Shown here: one piece after another, positions 1-9,001 of the stretch | Layout of the letters: each line of letters opens with the position of its first letter | Position numbering within the stretch: position 1 is the first letter of the stretch | Assembly (NCBI RefSeq): GCF_005280255.1 | Contig: NZ_CP040018.1 | Coordinates: 5,084,001 to 5,148,000, forward strand | Source of the DNA: Arthrobacter sp. 24S4-2 | GTDB taxonomy: Bacteria > Actinomycetota > Actinomycetes > Actinomycetales > Micrococcaceae | Direction: 5' to 3' | Length of the DNA stretch: 64,000 bases | Position numbers and translations under genes: made by a program | Notes under the pieces: generated by a model | What the model saw: the letters and a program-made list of their open reading frames with translations, nothing else | Told to the model about the DNA's origin: nothing | Database searches by the model: none

Positions 1-1663
1 ATGGTCGGTGTGGTCGCCCGCATCGCGCGGGCCCTCACCCGGGGCGCAGCTCGTTGCGGGGCCGGCGTGGTTTCCTGTGGCATCATCGTAGCCGGCGTTG
101 TCGGGGTGGCCAGCGCTGCCGGGGCTCCCCGTGCTGTTGTAGCCGGAGCTGGTGTCTGCGGTTCGGGAGCGGTAGCGGGGTCCCTGGTTGGTGGTGTGTT
201 CGAGGAGGTCGCGGTAGTCGATGGTGACCATGACCTGGGGCCGTAGCCCGCCCGCGGCCGGGAGGGTGCCGGTGGCGAGGGCTGCCTTGCACGCGCCGAT
301 GAGGCCGTCGAGGAGCCGCTGCGGGAGGGTGCGCAGGTCCAGATCGGCATCAAGTGCACCGCTGTTGCCGCCGGTCTCATCGCAGCTGTCCCCGGCGCCA
401 CCGCCGGTCCCGCCACCGCCGTCCGCCACTGAACCGCCGTCCGTGCCGGTTCCGGTGTCCGCCATTACGCCCGTGTCCGCCGCCGCACCGTTGGTTGTGG
501 TTGTGGTTGTGGCTGTGTCCGCGTCTGCGTCGTTGCCCTCAGTGGTCTTGGCCGGGGTGCGGGGGTTGGTGGCGGTGTTCATGACGGTGAGGAGGGATTC
601 GTACTGGTCGGGGGTGGCGAAGATTTCCAGGTGGTGCAGTCCGCGGCGGGCCGGGCGGAGGAACGCACCCTGGCGGCGGCGGAGTTCTTCCTCGGAAGGC
701 TCCGAACCGTCCTGGTCGATCGCATCGGTCCACTGGCGGGCGATGCGGGTCAGGAAGTCGGTGTCGCGTTCGGCCGCGGTGCGGGTCAGTGCATGTTCCA
801 TCCGGGCCAGGGCCTCGTCCGGGGCGTGGTGCCGGACCCGGTCCAAAGCCAAGGTGATGATGGTCGCGGGACGGGAGCCGATGGTCCCGGCCGCAACGGC
901 GGCGGCGAGTTCGGGCCGCTCAGGGGGCTCCGTGTGGCCCGTGAACCCTGTCCGGGGCAGCACCGCCGATGCGAGAGTGATCCGGCGGCGTGCTTCAGCG
1001 GCGCTGATCCGCAGCCGGGCACGGAGGAACCCGGGGGCGTTCCGGGACCCGTCATCCGCAGGATCCGGCGGGGCGGATCCCGGCCCGCCGCTGGCCGCCG
1101 GATCCCGGCCCGCCGCTGGCCGCCGGATCGCTGGCCTCAGGGCTGCTTCCCGGTTGGCCGGTTTGGCTGTCGCCAGGCCCACTGTCCGTTTGACTGGCTG
1201 ACCCCGTGACCCAGCCCACCGGCTCGCGCACGGCAGTCTCACCCCATCCCGTAACCCAGCCAACCGCCGCGCCCGACCCTGCACGCGCCGCTGCTGTGGC
1301 CTGGCGCCGGCTCCGGTCCACAGCACCGGCCGCAACAACCTGCAAGTATTCGACCGTCCGGGAGACTTCCTCGACGTTGGCGGCGAAATCCGCGGCCTCA
1401 CGGAAATCAAGCAGTGCGGCCTCGGCGACCACCGTCGAACTAAGGCTTCTGAGCAGCTCAAGGCTCCGGGCCAGATCACTGGCCCCGTCGCCGTCGGACC
1501 CTACAGCCGGCTGCCCGCCGTCGCACTCCGGCCGGCCGCCGAAGCAGCTAGCCGGAGGAACAGCGCGCAGGGTCCGCCTCAGCGGCTCCGGCACCAACCG
1601 CGCGTCGGAACACTCCCCGAGGCGCTTGGCCTGGTTCGGGGCGAGTTCTCCAACGGCTTCCAT
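1..1663 (-). pseudogene. DUF222 / 13E12-repeat HNH endonuclease-type protein, frameshifted, C-terminus outside window
   Basis: The N-terminal part (ATG at 1663) reads as a typical Arthrobacter DUF222 protein, with the stretch DFAANVEEVSRTVEYLQVV followed by AVDRSR. A Gly/Ser/Pro-rich linker then runs into a stop at 1052-1054. The rest of the DUF222 domain continues in the +1 frame to the left edge (for example FLRARLRISAAEARRRIT, then RQWTDAIDQDG and HHLEIFATPDQYESLLTVM), with consistent G/C third positions. The frame change coincides with a perfect 25-bp tandem duplication at 1076-1125; removing one copy rejoins the frames exactly. The HNH nuclease domain expected at the C-terminus would lie beyond base 1. 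These proteins are common multicopy genes in Arthrobacter and their role is poorly defined. A second linker with Asp/Thr/Gly runs lies at about 440-560. A TAGAAT -10 box sits at 1691-1696 on the minus strand. Confidence 0.85.
1076..1125. repeat. perfect 25-bp tandem duplication inside the DUF222 gene
   Basis: Bases 1076-1100 and 1101-1125 are identical, beginning GATCCCGGCCC and ending GGCCGCCG. Because 25 is not a multiple of 3, the extra copy shifts the reading frame of the surrounding gene by one base. Confidence 0.95.
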
Positions 1664-2067
1664 GGGATAACTCTGCCAAGGGGGTCAGACATTCTAATGC
1701 CTGGTATTTGGCGCAGACGAACTGGCCAGGCGTGGTCCTAAGGACCGCCCAAGGGATCCGCCCGCCGGGGCAGCGGCCGGTCACCCGTCAGGGCGTCCGC
1801 CGGTCCGGCTCCGGCCCACTGCCCATGGTCTGTAAGTCTTTCCCTGGCTGCTCTGGGAGTGGCTGGCAGTCTGGTGCTGTGACCTGGCTGGGGTGTGACT
1901 CACCCATGGTTTTGCCTCCGACCTGAGCTTTTGTCGGAGCGCGCTTTGCTTGGACATGTCCGCCCCGGACGGGCCCGCGTCGGATTCCAGATCGCCGCAC
2001 CCAGTCTGATCCCCACTCTGGGGTTCGCGCAAACGTGACCAAACGCAGCTCGTTCCTAGATCGGCTT
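1664..2067. other. 404-bp intergenic region without a convincing gene
   Basis: No reading frame here has both a start with ribosome-binding site and coding-like third positions. It holds the probable upstream region of the DUF222 gene (TAGAAT at 1691-1696, minus strand) and the 3' side of the GNAT gene. Nothing else was recognised. Confidence 0.6.
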
Positions 2068-2550
2068 TCATAGCTCCTTGAAGTAGACGGCAACAGCAAT
2101 CTGCGCGCAGCCCAGGCTTTCGTAAAGGCTGCGGGCAGGGGCATGGAACGCGTCACCTCCGGTACCGATCTCAACGATTCGAGCCCCGAGGTTCTTCATC
2201 CTGGCCATGGCATGCTCACACAGCTGCCGGCCCACACGGGCGCGCCGGTGCCCAGACGCCACGGCGAGGATGCTGATCTCGCCATGCTCCCGGGCTACGT
2301 CTATCTGCCAGCTGACGAATCCCGCGACGGTGCCCTCAACTTCGCCCACGTCCACATACTTACCGGCACCAGGGGCATGCAGCCCGGGGATAGTCCTGGC
2401 GTATTCTTCGCGCCAGTCAGCGTGCTGGACGGCGAAAATAGCCTCGCCCATCGTCGGGCGGAACGATCCCTCGTAAAAGGGCTCGAACGTGGTCAATGTT
2501 AGGGCGACGATCGTTTGCTCATCTTGAGCAGCAAAAGGGCGAATAAGCAT
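2068..2550 (-). CDS. GNAT family N-acetyltransferase
   Basis: A 160-residue Gcn5-related acetyltransferase that would transfer acetyl from acetyl-CoA to an unknown amine. The fold order is visible: beta1 MLIRPFAAQDEQ, the central strand EISILAVASGHRRARVGRQL with the acetyl-CoA loop (R-R-A-R-V-G-R, a variant of Q/R-x-x-G-x-G/A), and the C-terminal ARSLYESLGC segment. I chose the ATG at 2550 because the protein then begins with the usual M-x-I-R-P and has AAAGG about 8 bases upstream; an in-frame ATG at 2583 would add 11 residues. It stands alone, and its substrate cannot be told. Confidence 0.8.
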   Translation of the reverse strand: MLIRPFAAQDEQTIVALTLTTFEPFYEGSFRPTMGEAIFAVQHADWREEYARTIPGLHAPGAGKYVDVGEVEGTVAGFVSWQIDVAREHGEISILAVASGHRRARVGRQLCEHAMARMKNLGARIVEIGTGGDAFHAPARSLYESLGCAQIAVAVYFKEL

Positions 2551-2859
2551 GATGTGAGCCTTTGATCGAGAAAAAGAGGGCATAACTCAGGCCACCTACA
2601 ACCAAACGGGAGGCGGGCGGTCGTTCCTCAGAGACGCGTACGCGTCAAGCAAAAGTGCTCCACGCAAGACACCCTAGACGGAGCGAGCTACTTCCTACAA
2701 TCGACCACAACTTCAGGGCGCACTAGAACTCGCGGGCTCTTCCGTGCAAGGCAACTGGTCTCTTCGACCACTCACAGGACATTCCACCGACGTAGTGGCC
2801 AAGATCGCTGCTTGACGAATATAGAAGCATCCCGCACGGACCACGGGAGCCCACGGCAT

Positions 2860-2865
2860 TAGACT
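2860..2865 (+). promoter_or_regulatory. candidate leaderless promoter -10 box (TAGACT)
   Basis: TAGACT lies exactly 6 bases before the ATG at 2872, and the intervening bases contain no Shine-Dalgarno sequence. Transcription would start at or next to the start codon. The -35 side is weak. The roughly 290 bases upstream hold no recognisable gene. Confidence 0.5.
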
Positions 2866-2871
2866 TCCCCC

Positions 2872-3759
2872 ATGGCCGTCTACCTCGATCCGCCGCTCTG
2901 GCCAGCCCACGGAACCCACTTTTCGCACCTGATCTCGGACACGTCCCTCGACGAACTGCACCGCTTCGCCGAGGCCGCCGGCATTTCGGAACGGGCCTTC
3001 GACGGCGACCACTACGACGTGTCCGAGGCCCGCTATGACGCCCTCGTGGAGGCCGGTGCGGTCCCTGTGGAAGCGCGGATCCTGGTCCGCAAGCTGATCG
3101 CGAGCGGGCTCCGCATCCCCGCCCGCGAGCGCGGCAAGGCCCTCAAGGTGCCACTGCTTAACCGCTGGAACGCCGTGCTGCCCGGACACGACGCCCTTTT
3201 CCTGGACCTCCTGGACCGGTGGGGCGAGGAGCACCGGAAGTACCACGGGCACACCCACCTGCTGTCCGTCCTCGAGGCCCTGGACCTGCTGACAGAACCG
3301 GCCGATCCTCCCCGCACGGTACTCCTCGCCGCCTGGTTCCACGACGCCGTCTACCGCGGCATCGCCGGCCAGGACGAGGAGGAATCAGCCCGGCTGGCCG
3401 AGGACAGGCTCCTGCACGCCGGGCTGTCCGAGGACCAAGCGTACGAGGTGGGGCGGCTGGTCCGGCTCACTGCCGACCACCGGCCGGATGCCGGGGACGA
3501 CGACGGCTCCCTCCTCTGCGACGCCGACCTGTCCGTCCTCGGCAGCGAACCCAGGCAGTACGCCCGGTACCTCAGCGCCGTCCGGGAAGACTTCGCGCAC
3601 ATTGGCGACGACGACTTCGCGGCCGGGCGGGCCGCCGTCGTCCGTCACCTCCTGGAACTGGACCCGCTGTTCAATACGGCCCGCGGCCGGGACTTGTGGC
3701 TGGATTCTGCACAACGCAACCTCCAAGGCGAACTCAACCCAAAAGACGGGCCCGCGTGA
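2872..3759 (+). CDS. DUF4031 domain plus HD-type metal-dependent phosphohydrolase
   Basis: A 295-residue two-domain protein. Residues 1-80 match the DUF4031 family (starting MAVYLDPPLWPAHGT, then FSHLISDTSLDELHRFA and DHYDV). The rest is the predicted metal-dependent HD superfamily seen in COG4339-type proteins, with metal-binding stretches YHGHTHLLSVLEAL, AAWFHDAVYRG and a later CDADLSVLG. No SD precedes the ATG, which fits the leaderless -10 box 6 bases upstream. The stop overlaps the GTG start of the next gene by 4 bases (GTGA), so the two are translationally coupled. The biochemical role is unknown; HD proteins usually hydrolyse phosphoester bonds. Confidence 0.85.
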   Translation: MAVYLDPPLWPAHGTHFSHLISDTSLDELHRFAEAAGISERAFDGDHYDVSEARYDALVEAGAVPVEARILVRKLIASGLRIPARERGKALKVPLLNRWNAVLPGHDALFLDLLDRWGEEHRKYHGHTHLLSVLEALDLLTEPADPPRTVLLAAWFHDAVYRGIAGQDEEESARLAEDRLLHAGLSEDQAYEVGRLVRLTADHRPDAGDDDGSLLCDADLSVLGSEPRQYARYLSAVREDFAHIGDDDFAAGRAAVVRHLLELDPLFNTARGRDLWLDSAQRNLQGELNPKDGPA

Positions 3760-4508
3760 GCGAGGTGCCCGCCGCGCACCGGCAGCTGCCATTCACGGTC
3801 CGCTTCGAATGGGGTCCCGACGGCGCCATGGCCGTGGGGCCCGGGGCCGAACTGGCCGTGGTGGTGGACGTCCTGTGCTTCACCACCTGTGTGAGCGTCG
3901 CCGTGGACCGCGGAGCCGAGGTGCTGCCCTACCGGTGGAAAGACAACACGGCGGCGGAGTTCGCCGCGGAGCAAGGGGCGGTGCTGGCCGGCCGCCGCGG
4001 CGGGCCTGGCGTGAGTCTGTCTCCCGCCAGCCTGCGGGACGCGCAGGTCCTGGACCGGGTGGTGCTGCCCTCGCCCAACGGCTCCGCGCTGGCCCACTCC
4101 CTGGCGGGAGAGGTTCCCCGCGTGGCGGCCGTCTGCCTGCGTAATGCCCGCGCCACAGCGGAATGGGCTGCCCGGAACCTGCCGCCGGCCGCGGTGATCG
4201 CCGTCGTTGCGGCCGGCGAAAGATGGCCCGACGGCGGACTTCGCCCGGCGCTCGAGGACCACCTGGGCGCCGGCGCCTTCCTGGCCGCCCTCCCCAAGTA
4301 CCGCAGGGCAGGCTTTTCCCCCGAAGCCCGCTGGGCCATGGAGGCGTTCCTGGCGGCGGAGCCGGACCTCGCTGAATCGCTGCTGGAATGCTCCAGCGGA
4401 CGGGAGCTAGTGTTCGCCGGCTACCAGGAGGACGTGGAAATCGCAGCGGAACTCAACGGGAGCGCCGGCGTCGCACTTCTCGACGACGGCGCGTTCCGCC
4501 GGCCGTAA
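3756..4508 (+). CDS. 2-phosphosulfolactate phosphatase-like protein (ComB family)
   Basis: 250 residues matching the ComB family: VVVDVLCFTTCVSVAVDRGAE near the N-terminus (Mg-binding Asp and surrounding loop), LPSPNGSALAH in the middle, and AVVAAGERWPDGGLRPALEDHLGAG, the usual GE-x-W-x-D-G-x-L-R-x-x-x-E-D segment. In methanogens and some bacteria ComB dephosphorylates (R)-2-phospho-3-sulfolactate; in Arthrobacter, which is not known to make coenzyme M, the substrate is unclear and the name is only a family label. The GTG at 3756 overlaps the preceding stop; an alternative GTG lies 9 bases later. Confidence 0.75.
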   Translation: MSEVPAAHRQLPFTVRFEWGPDGAMAVGPGAELAVVVDVLCFTTCVSVAVDRGAEVLPYRWKDNTAAEFAAEQGAVLAGRRGGPGVSLSPASLRDAQVLDRVVLPSPNGSALAHSLAGEVPRVAAVCLRNARATAEWAARNLPPAAVIAVVAAGERWPDGGLRPALEDHLGAGAFLAALPKYRRAGFSPEARWAMEAFLAAEPDLAESLLECSSGRELVFAGYQEDVEIAAELNGSAGVALLDDGAFRRP

Positions 4509-4594
4509 TACCCGGCGGAAATCGCGCTTGGAGAGAGCTCCCTCCCCCAGGAAAGCGCCCCGCCGGAAAGCGAACGCCCTGTCGGCGGGGCGGC

Positions 4595-5110
4595 TCAGCC
4601 CGCGCTGCCGATGTGCTCGGCCAAACGGTCGAGGGACTCGCCCCAGCCGGCGCCATGCCCGTCGCGGTTCTCGTTAGTGTCGAAGGGCCCCTGGGTGAAA
4701 GTCATCCGGGTGGTGTCCGGGCCTGTTTCCTCGAGTTCGAAGGTCACTTCGGTTTCGAAGCCCCGGGTTCCGTCCGCGTTGTCCCAGGCATGGGTAAACA
4801 CGAAGCGGTGCGGGGGATCGATTTCGGTGTGGATCCCGCTCCACCAGAGCTTCTCCCCGGTGGCTTCCCTGATCATGCAGGCGCGGTACATGCCGCCTAC
4901 TTCAAAGTCGGCCTCGATGGTTTCCCTCGGCGTGTGGAAGCCGCGAGGACCCCACCACGCCGGAGCCTGGTCAAGGTCCGTGAGCGCGGACCACACCACG
5001 CGGATGGGCGCTGCGAAGTCGCGGGTGATCACCAGCATGGCGTCATCCGGCGCCGAGGGCTGCGAAGAAACTTCCGTTGCGGATCCTGCTTTGTCAACCA
5101 TTTGACTCAT
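4595..5110 (-). CDS. SRPBCC (AHSA1-type) domain protein coupled to an ArsR regulator
   Basis: 171 residues of the Activator-of-Hsp90-homologue-like SRPBCC fold: LVITRDFAAPIRVVWSALTD, PAWWGPRGFHTP, ADFEVGGMYRACM and an RMTFTQGPFDTNENRDGHGAGW C-terminal part. Such proteins form a hydrophobic cavity; most have no known ligand. The ATG at 5110 lies inside the end of the upstream arsR gene (17-base overlap). ArsR plus AHSA1 pairs are very common in actinobacteria, so the two form one operon. Confidence 0.85.
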   Translation of the reverse strand: MSQMVDKAGSATEVSSQPSAPDDAMLVITRDFAAPIRVVWSALTDLDQAPAWWGPRGFHTPRETIEADFEVGGMYRACMIREATGEKLWWSGIHTEIDPPHRFVFTHAWDNADGTRGFETEVTFELEETGPDTTRMTFTQGPFDTNENRDGHGAGWGESLDRLAEHIGSAG

Positions 5111-5444
5111 CCTCGGTTTCCTGGGATTGGATTCTCTTGAGGTGCGCGTCCAGGCGGTCGAAGCTGGAGTCCCAGAACCCGCGGTACGTGTCCATCCACT
5201 GGGTGGCTTCCCGGAGGGGACCGGCCTCAAGGCGGCTGGACCGCCATTGCGCGGAACGGCTGCGGGAAATCAGCCCGGCGGCCTCCAGTACCTTCAGGTG
5301 CCTGGAAATGGCCGGGAGGCTGATCTCGAACGGCTCCGCCAGCTCGCTGACCGTGGCATCGCCGCTGGCTAGGCGCGCCAGGATTGCCCGCCGCGTAGGA
5401 TCTGCCAGTGCCGCGAAGATCATGCTGAGCTGATCAGCCGCCAT
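5094..5444 (-). CDS. ArsR/SmtB family winged-helix transcriptional regulator
   Basis: 116 residues. The HTH core reads IFAALADPTRRAILARLASG, VSELAEPFEISLPAISRHLK, VLEAAGLISRSRSAQWR. No metal-binding ELCV(C/G)D motif is present in helix 3, so this is the non-metal subgroup that travels with SRPBCC proteins. It overlaps its SRPBCC partner by 17 bases. A perfect 16-bp palindrome 21 bases upstream of the ATG is a likely autoregulatory operator. No clear SD sequence precedes the ATG. Confidence 0.88.
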   Translation of the reverse strand: MAADQLSMIFAALADPTRRAILARLASGDATVSELAEPFEISLPAISRHLKVLEAAGLISRSRSAQWRSSRLEAGPLREATQWMDTYRGFWDSSFDRLDAHLKRIQSQETEDESNG

Positions 5445-5465
5445 CGCATATAACCTATCCGTTAA

Positions 5466-5481
5466 TTAACTAATAAGTTAA
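5466..5481. promoter_or_regulatory. palindromic operator candidate upstream of arsR
   Basis: TTAACT and AGTTAA form a perfect inverted repeat around AATA, in an A/T-rich island (5461-5484) that contrasts with the GC-rich surroundings. It sits 22-37 bases before the arsR start codon, where a repressor would block the promoter. Confidence 0.6.
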
Positions 5482-5601
5482 ATATGGACCGGACAAGCGC
5501 CGGCGTCAAGCCCCTGGAGCAGGCCGCCGGGCTCAGGCTCCTCCGGGGCAGACTCCCGGGGGAGCACGCCGCTTGGGGCGGGCCGCTGCGGGGCAAGCGC
5601 C

Positions 5602-6003
5602 TTAGCGATAGCTGCTGATGAACGGCCGGTCCGTGGGCACGATCTGTTTGCCGAGGGGCATCAGCGAAACCGGGATGAGCTTCAGGTTGGCGATGGCCAG
5701 CGGGATGCCGATGATGGTGACGGCCATGGCGAACGCCGTCACCACATGGCCGATCGCGATCCAGATGCCGGCGACCAGCAGCCAGATCACGTTGCCCATC
5801 AGCGCAAACACGCCATTGCCGCCCGGCTTGTCCACAACCATGCGTCCGAACGGCCACAGCGTGTAGGAGGCAATCCGGAAGGATGCGATGCCCCACGGGA
5901 TCGTCACGATAAGCAGGCAGCAGATGACCCCAGCGAGGAAATAGCCCAGGGCCAGCCAGAGTCCGCCGAATACCAGCCAAATGATGTTGAGCAATGTCTT
6001 CAT
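5602..6003 (-). CDS. YccF domain membrane protein
   Basis: 133 residues with two copies of the YccF domain: hydrophobic N-terminal segment (LNIIWLVFGGLWLALGY, then IVTIPWGIASFRIASYTLWPFG) and a repeat (GNVIWLLVAGIWIAIGHVV, then IIGIPLAIANLKLIPVSLMPLG). The paired I-P-W-G / I-P-L-A and L-x-P-x-G signatures are typical. Three to four membrane segments are expected. Function unknown. The ATG at 6003 has a strong GGGGGAGA ribosome-binding site; in-frame starts further upstream lie in the intergenic region. Confidence 0.85.
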   Translation of the reverse strand: MKTLLNIIWLVFGGLWLALGYFLAGVICCLLIVTIPWGIASFRIASYTLWPFGRMVVDKPGGNGVFALMGNVIWLLVAGIWIAIGHVVTAFAMAVTIIGIPLAIANLKLIPVSLMPLGKQIVPTDRPFISSYR

Positions 6004-6228
6004 AATGCCATTCTCCCCCGCGGCCGGCCCCTCCGGGCTCGGGGTTTGCCCTGAATCGGCCCTGAAATCGGGCCGTTGCACCGCAGTACTTGGCCGGACC
6101 CCTGTCTTTACGAAATCCTTACGCCGGCATCCCATAGCTGCGCGGCGGCGCTAGCGCATACTGTTGGCAGCGTGCCGGGGAAAGGCCACCGTCACGCCCC
6201 GGGGCCTTCCGGAGAAGGAGACGCAGCC

Positions 6229-7245
6229 GTGACCATAGTTGATAACGCCGTCTATGTGGACGGCAGGCGCACAGCCGATCCGGAGGGGCTGGAAGAGACG
6301 TACTTCCTGCTGCGGCAGCGTGAGGGCATGGCCTGGATCGGGCTGTACCGGCCGGACGCGCACGAGCTGCGCTCTGTTGCCGACGAATTCGACCTCAGCC
6401 ACTTGGCGGTGGAGGACGCCCTGACCGGGCACCAGCGGGCGAAGCTGGAGCACTACGGCGATACCCTGTTCCTGGTGCTGCGCCCCGCCCGCTACCTCGA
6501 CGACGTCGAAAAGGTCGAGTTTGGCGAGATCCACGTTTTCGTTGGCCAGGATTTCGTGGTGACCGTCCGGCATGCCGAGTCACCGGACCTGGCACGCGTC
6601 CGCCGGCGGATGGAAGGTGAACCTGACTTCCTGGCGCTGGGACCGGACGCGGTGCTGTACGCCATCCTGGACCAGGTGGTGGATGAGTATGAGCCTGTGG
6701 CCGCCGGGCTGGAAAACGACATCGACGAGATCGAGGATGACCTCTTCAGCGGCGACCCTGATGTCTCACGCCGGATCTATGAACTTTCCCGCCAGGTCAT
6801 CATGTTCCAGCGCGGAACGAGTCCACTGGCGGGCATCATGCAGGCCCTCATCACGGGATCGCACGAGCACCGGCCCGGGCCGGAGCTTCAGGACCACCTC
6901 AGGGACGTCCTGGATCACGTCCTGCGCCTGGGCGAACGCACCGCGTCCTTCCGCGCCCTGCTCCAGAACGCACTCACGGTTAATGCTGCGTTGGTGGCGC
7001 AGCGGCAAAACGATGAAATGCGGCGCCTGACTGAATCCAGCTTCGCCCAAAGCGAGCAGGTTAAACGCATCTCCTCCTGGGCCGCCATCCTCTTCGCACC
7101 TACCCTGGTGGGCACCATCTACGGAATGAATTTCCGCACCATGCCCGAGCTGGACTGGATCTTCGGCTACCCCATGGCCCTGGGCCTGATGGCCGCCATG
7201 GGCGTAGCCTTGTACGCGGCCTTCAGGCACAACAAATGGATCTGA
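6229..7245 (+). CDS. corA: CorA family divalent cation transporter
   Basis: 338 residues. A cytoplasmic alpha/beta and coiled-coil domain (HLAVEDALTGHQRAKLEHYGDTLFLVLRPARY, VFVGQDFVVTVRH) is followed by two C-terminal membrane helices. The signature motif lies between them as IYGMNFRTMPELDW, where GMN forms the selectivity loop for Mg2+ (or Co2+/Ni2+). CorA works as a homopentamer in the cytoplasmic membrane. The GTG at 6229 was chosen because GGAGAAGGAG lies just upstream; longer in-frame extension is non-conserved. It overlaps the next gene by 10 bases. Confidence 0.92.
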   Translation: MTIVDNAVYVDGRRTADPEGLEETYFLLRQREGMAWIGLYRPDAHELRSVADEFDLSHLAVEDALTGHQRAKLEHYGDTLFLVLRPARYLDDVEKVEFGEIHVFVGQDFVVTVRHAESPDLARVRRRMEGEPDFLALGPDAVLYAILDQVVDEYEPVAAGLENDIDEIEDDLFSGDPDVSRRIYELSRQVIMFQRGTSPLAGIMQALITGSHEHRPGPELQDHLRDVLDHVLRLGERTASFRALLQNALTVNAALVAQRQNDEMRRLTESSFAQSEQVKRISSWAAILFAPTLVGTIYGMNFRTMPELDWIFGYPMALGLMAAMGVALYAAFRHNKWI

Positions 7246-8336
7246 CCGCGGTCCGGGCCGCCCTGGCCGAGACTGCCCGCGGGGCCAACGTTCCCGGAAT
7301 GTCACTCGCGGTTGTATCGCGGGACCGGGTGCTCTATTCCGGCGGCACCGGCTTTGCTGACCTGGCTTCGCAATCTGCCGCAACCGCAGACACGGCGTAC
7401 CCCTGGTTTTCCATGACGAAGCCCGTAACAGCCACCGCAGCCCTGCGGCTAGCCGATCAGGGGCTCCTGGACCTGCACGCCCCCGTCCACGAGTACGTCG
7501 CCTGGCTGCGGGCCCCCGGCCGGGCCCAGCCCACCATGTGGCAGCTGCTGACGCATTCGTCCGGGCTGGGCAATCCGCTGCCGGTGAAATGGGTCCATCC
7601 CGCGGGCTCCCCGGGGCCGGACCAGGAGGAGATGCTGCGGAAACTGATGGCCCGCCGCCGCCCGTTCCGCCACAGGGTGGGCGGAACGGGCCACTATTCC
7701 AACGTCGGCTACCTGGCCGCGGCACAGATCATCAGTACGGTGGCCGGCGAGCCGTTCCAGAGCTACGTCCAGCGAGAAATCCTCACACGGCTGGGCATGG
7801 CCGCAACTGCGTTCTCCTCCCTGCCGGGGCACCAAGCGGCCACCGGCTACGTTCGGATCCCCCGGCCGCTGACGCCCCTTCTGGCCGGCGTCCTGCCCGC
7901 AGGTATTGTCGGCCCCAGGCACGGCGGCTACTCCTCGCTCAACCCGTTTCTGGTTGACGGGGCCGGTTACGGCGGCCTGTTTGGCAGCGTGTTGGATGCC
8001 GCCACATTCGCCCGGCTGCACCTCAATGACGGGCTGGCGGCACCTCAAGGAACAGCCTCCGCGCCTGAGGGACGCCGCGTCCTGCAGGAATCCACTGCAC
8101 GGACGATGCGCGATATCCACGTCAAAGGGAAGCGGTTCGACCACTCCGCAGGCTGGTTCCGGAAACACACCAAGGGGCCCCAAGGTTCCTACGTGGAGCA
8201 CTTCGGCACCGGGCTGGGGTTCTGGAACATCATGCGGCTCTACCCGGAACGGGGCAGGGGAATGGTGATTATGTCCAACAGCACCTCGAGCTATGACTAC
8301 GCCGCGCTGTTTTCGCTGATCCTCCGCATGCCCTGA
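7236..8336 (+). CDS. serine hydrolase of the class C beta-lactamase / D-alanyl carboxypeptidase fold
   Basis: 366 residues. The catalytic S-x-x-K motif is SMTK (Ser59, Lys62), the Tyr motif is GHYSNVGYLAAAQ around residue 150, and LLTHSSGLGNPLP is the family's usual T-H-x-S-G-L segment. No signal peptide is evident, so a cytoplasmic esterase or peptidase role is as likely as cell-wall action. The start overlaps corA by 10 bases, implying co-transcription, though no functional link to Mg2+ transport is obvious. Confidence 0.85.
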   Translation: MDLTAVRAALAETARGANVPGMSLAVVSRDRVLYSGGTGFADLASQSAATADTAYPWFSMTKPVTATAALRLADQGLLDLHAPVHEYVAWLRAPGRAQPTMWQLLTHSSGLGNPLPVKWVHPAGSPGPDQEEMLRKLMARRRPFRHRVGGTGHYSNVGYLAAAQIISTVAGEPFQSYVQREILTRLGMAATAFSSLPGHQAATGYVRIPRPLTPLLAGVLPAGIVGPRHGGYSSLNPFLVDGAGYGGLFGSVLDAATFARLHLNDGLAAPQGTASAPEGRRVLQESTARTMRDIHVKGKRFDHSAGWFRKHTKGPQGSYVEHFGTGLGFWNIMRLYPERGRGMVIMSNSTSSYDYAALFSLILRMP

Positions 8337-8363
8337 ACCTGAGGACTCCTGCCCCAGCGGCGT

Positions 8364-8909
8364 TTACTCCTTCTTGACCAGGGCCGCCTCAACGTTGATC
8401 TTGACCTTGTCGCTGACCAGCAGTCCGCCCGCCTCAAGTGCCGCGTTCCAGGTCAGCCCGAACTCCTTGCGGCTGATTTCGGCCTCCGCGCTGAATCCTG
8501 CCCGGGTGGCGCCAAACGGGTCAACAGCCACTCCGCTGAACTCCACCTCGAGCTCAACGGGCTTGGTGACGCCGCGGATGGTGAGGTCCCCGGTGACGGT
8601 GTAGTCCTCGCCCTCACCCTCGATGCCCGTTGCCCGAAAGGTCATCTCGGGGTAATTTTCGACGTCGAAGAAGTCGGCCCCGCGCACGTGGCCGTCGCGG
8701 TTGGCGTCACCGGAATCAAAGCTTGCGGTCTTCACGGTGGCATGCAGGCTGGAGGCCGTGAGGGAATTGCCCACATGCGCCTCCGCTGAGGCGTCGGTGA
8801 AGCGGCCCCGCACTTTGCTGATGCCGGCGTGGCGGACGGTGAACCCGATCTCGCTGTGGGACATGTCGAGGGTCCAGATGCCGGGGGTAATACCTTGGGG
8901 CAGTGTCAC
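8364..8909 (-). CDS. YceI family lipid-binding protein
   Basis: 181 residues of the YceI lipocalin-like barrel: PGIWTLDMSHSEIGFTVRH, AGISKVRGRFTDASAEAHV, FDVENYPEMTFRATG, GDLTIRGVTKPVELEVEF and SRKEFGLTWNAALEAGG. The family binds polyisoprenoids or other long lipids. No signal peptide is present, as in many actinobacterial copies. The start is GTG with GAAGGAG 7 bases upstream. Confidence 0.9.
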   Translation of the reverse strand: MTLPQGITPGIWTLDMSHSEIGFTVRHAGISKVRGRFTDASAEAHVGNSLTASSLHATVKTASFDSGDANRDGHVRGADFFDVENYPEMTFRATGIEGEGEDYTVTGDLTIRGVTKPVELEVEFSGVAVDPFGATRAGFSAEAEISRKEFGLTWNAALEAGGLLVSDKVKINVEAALVKKE

Positions 8910-8931
8910 AGCGGGTCTCCTTCGACGCGGT

Positions 8932-8949
8932 GGCGGGCTCGGGCCCGCC
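8932..8949. terminator. short G/C hairpin between LLM oxidoreductase and yceI
   Basis: GGCGGGC and GCCCGCC pair around a TCGG loop. It could end minus-strand transcription from the upstream LLM gene, but no T-run follows, so the call is weak. Confidence 0.35.
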
Positions 8950-9001
8950 GGTTTTCGGGGTGCTCCCCCAGCTGAATGCTAGCGAAGACCCCCAGCCACG
9001 G

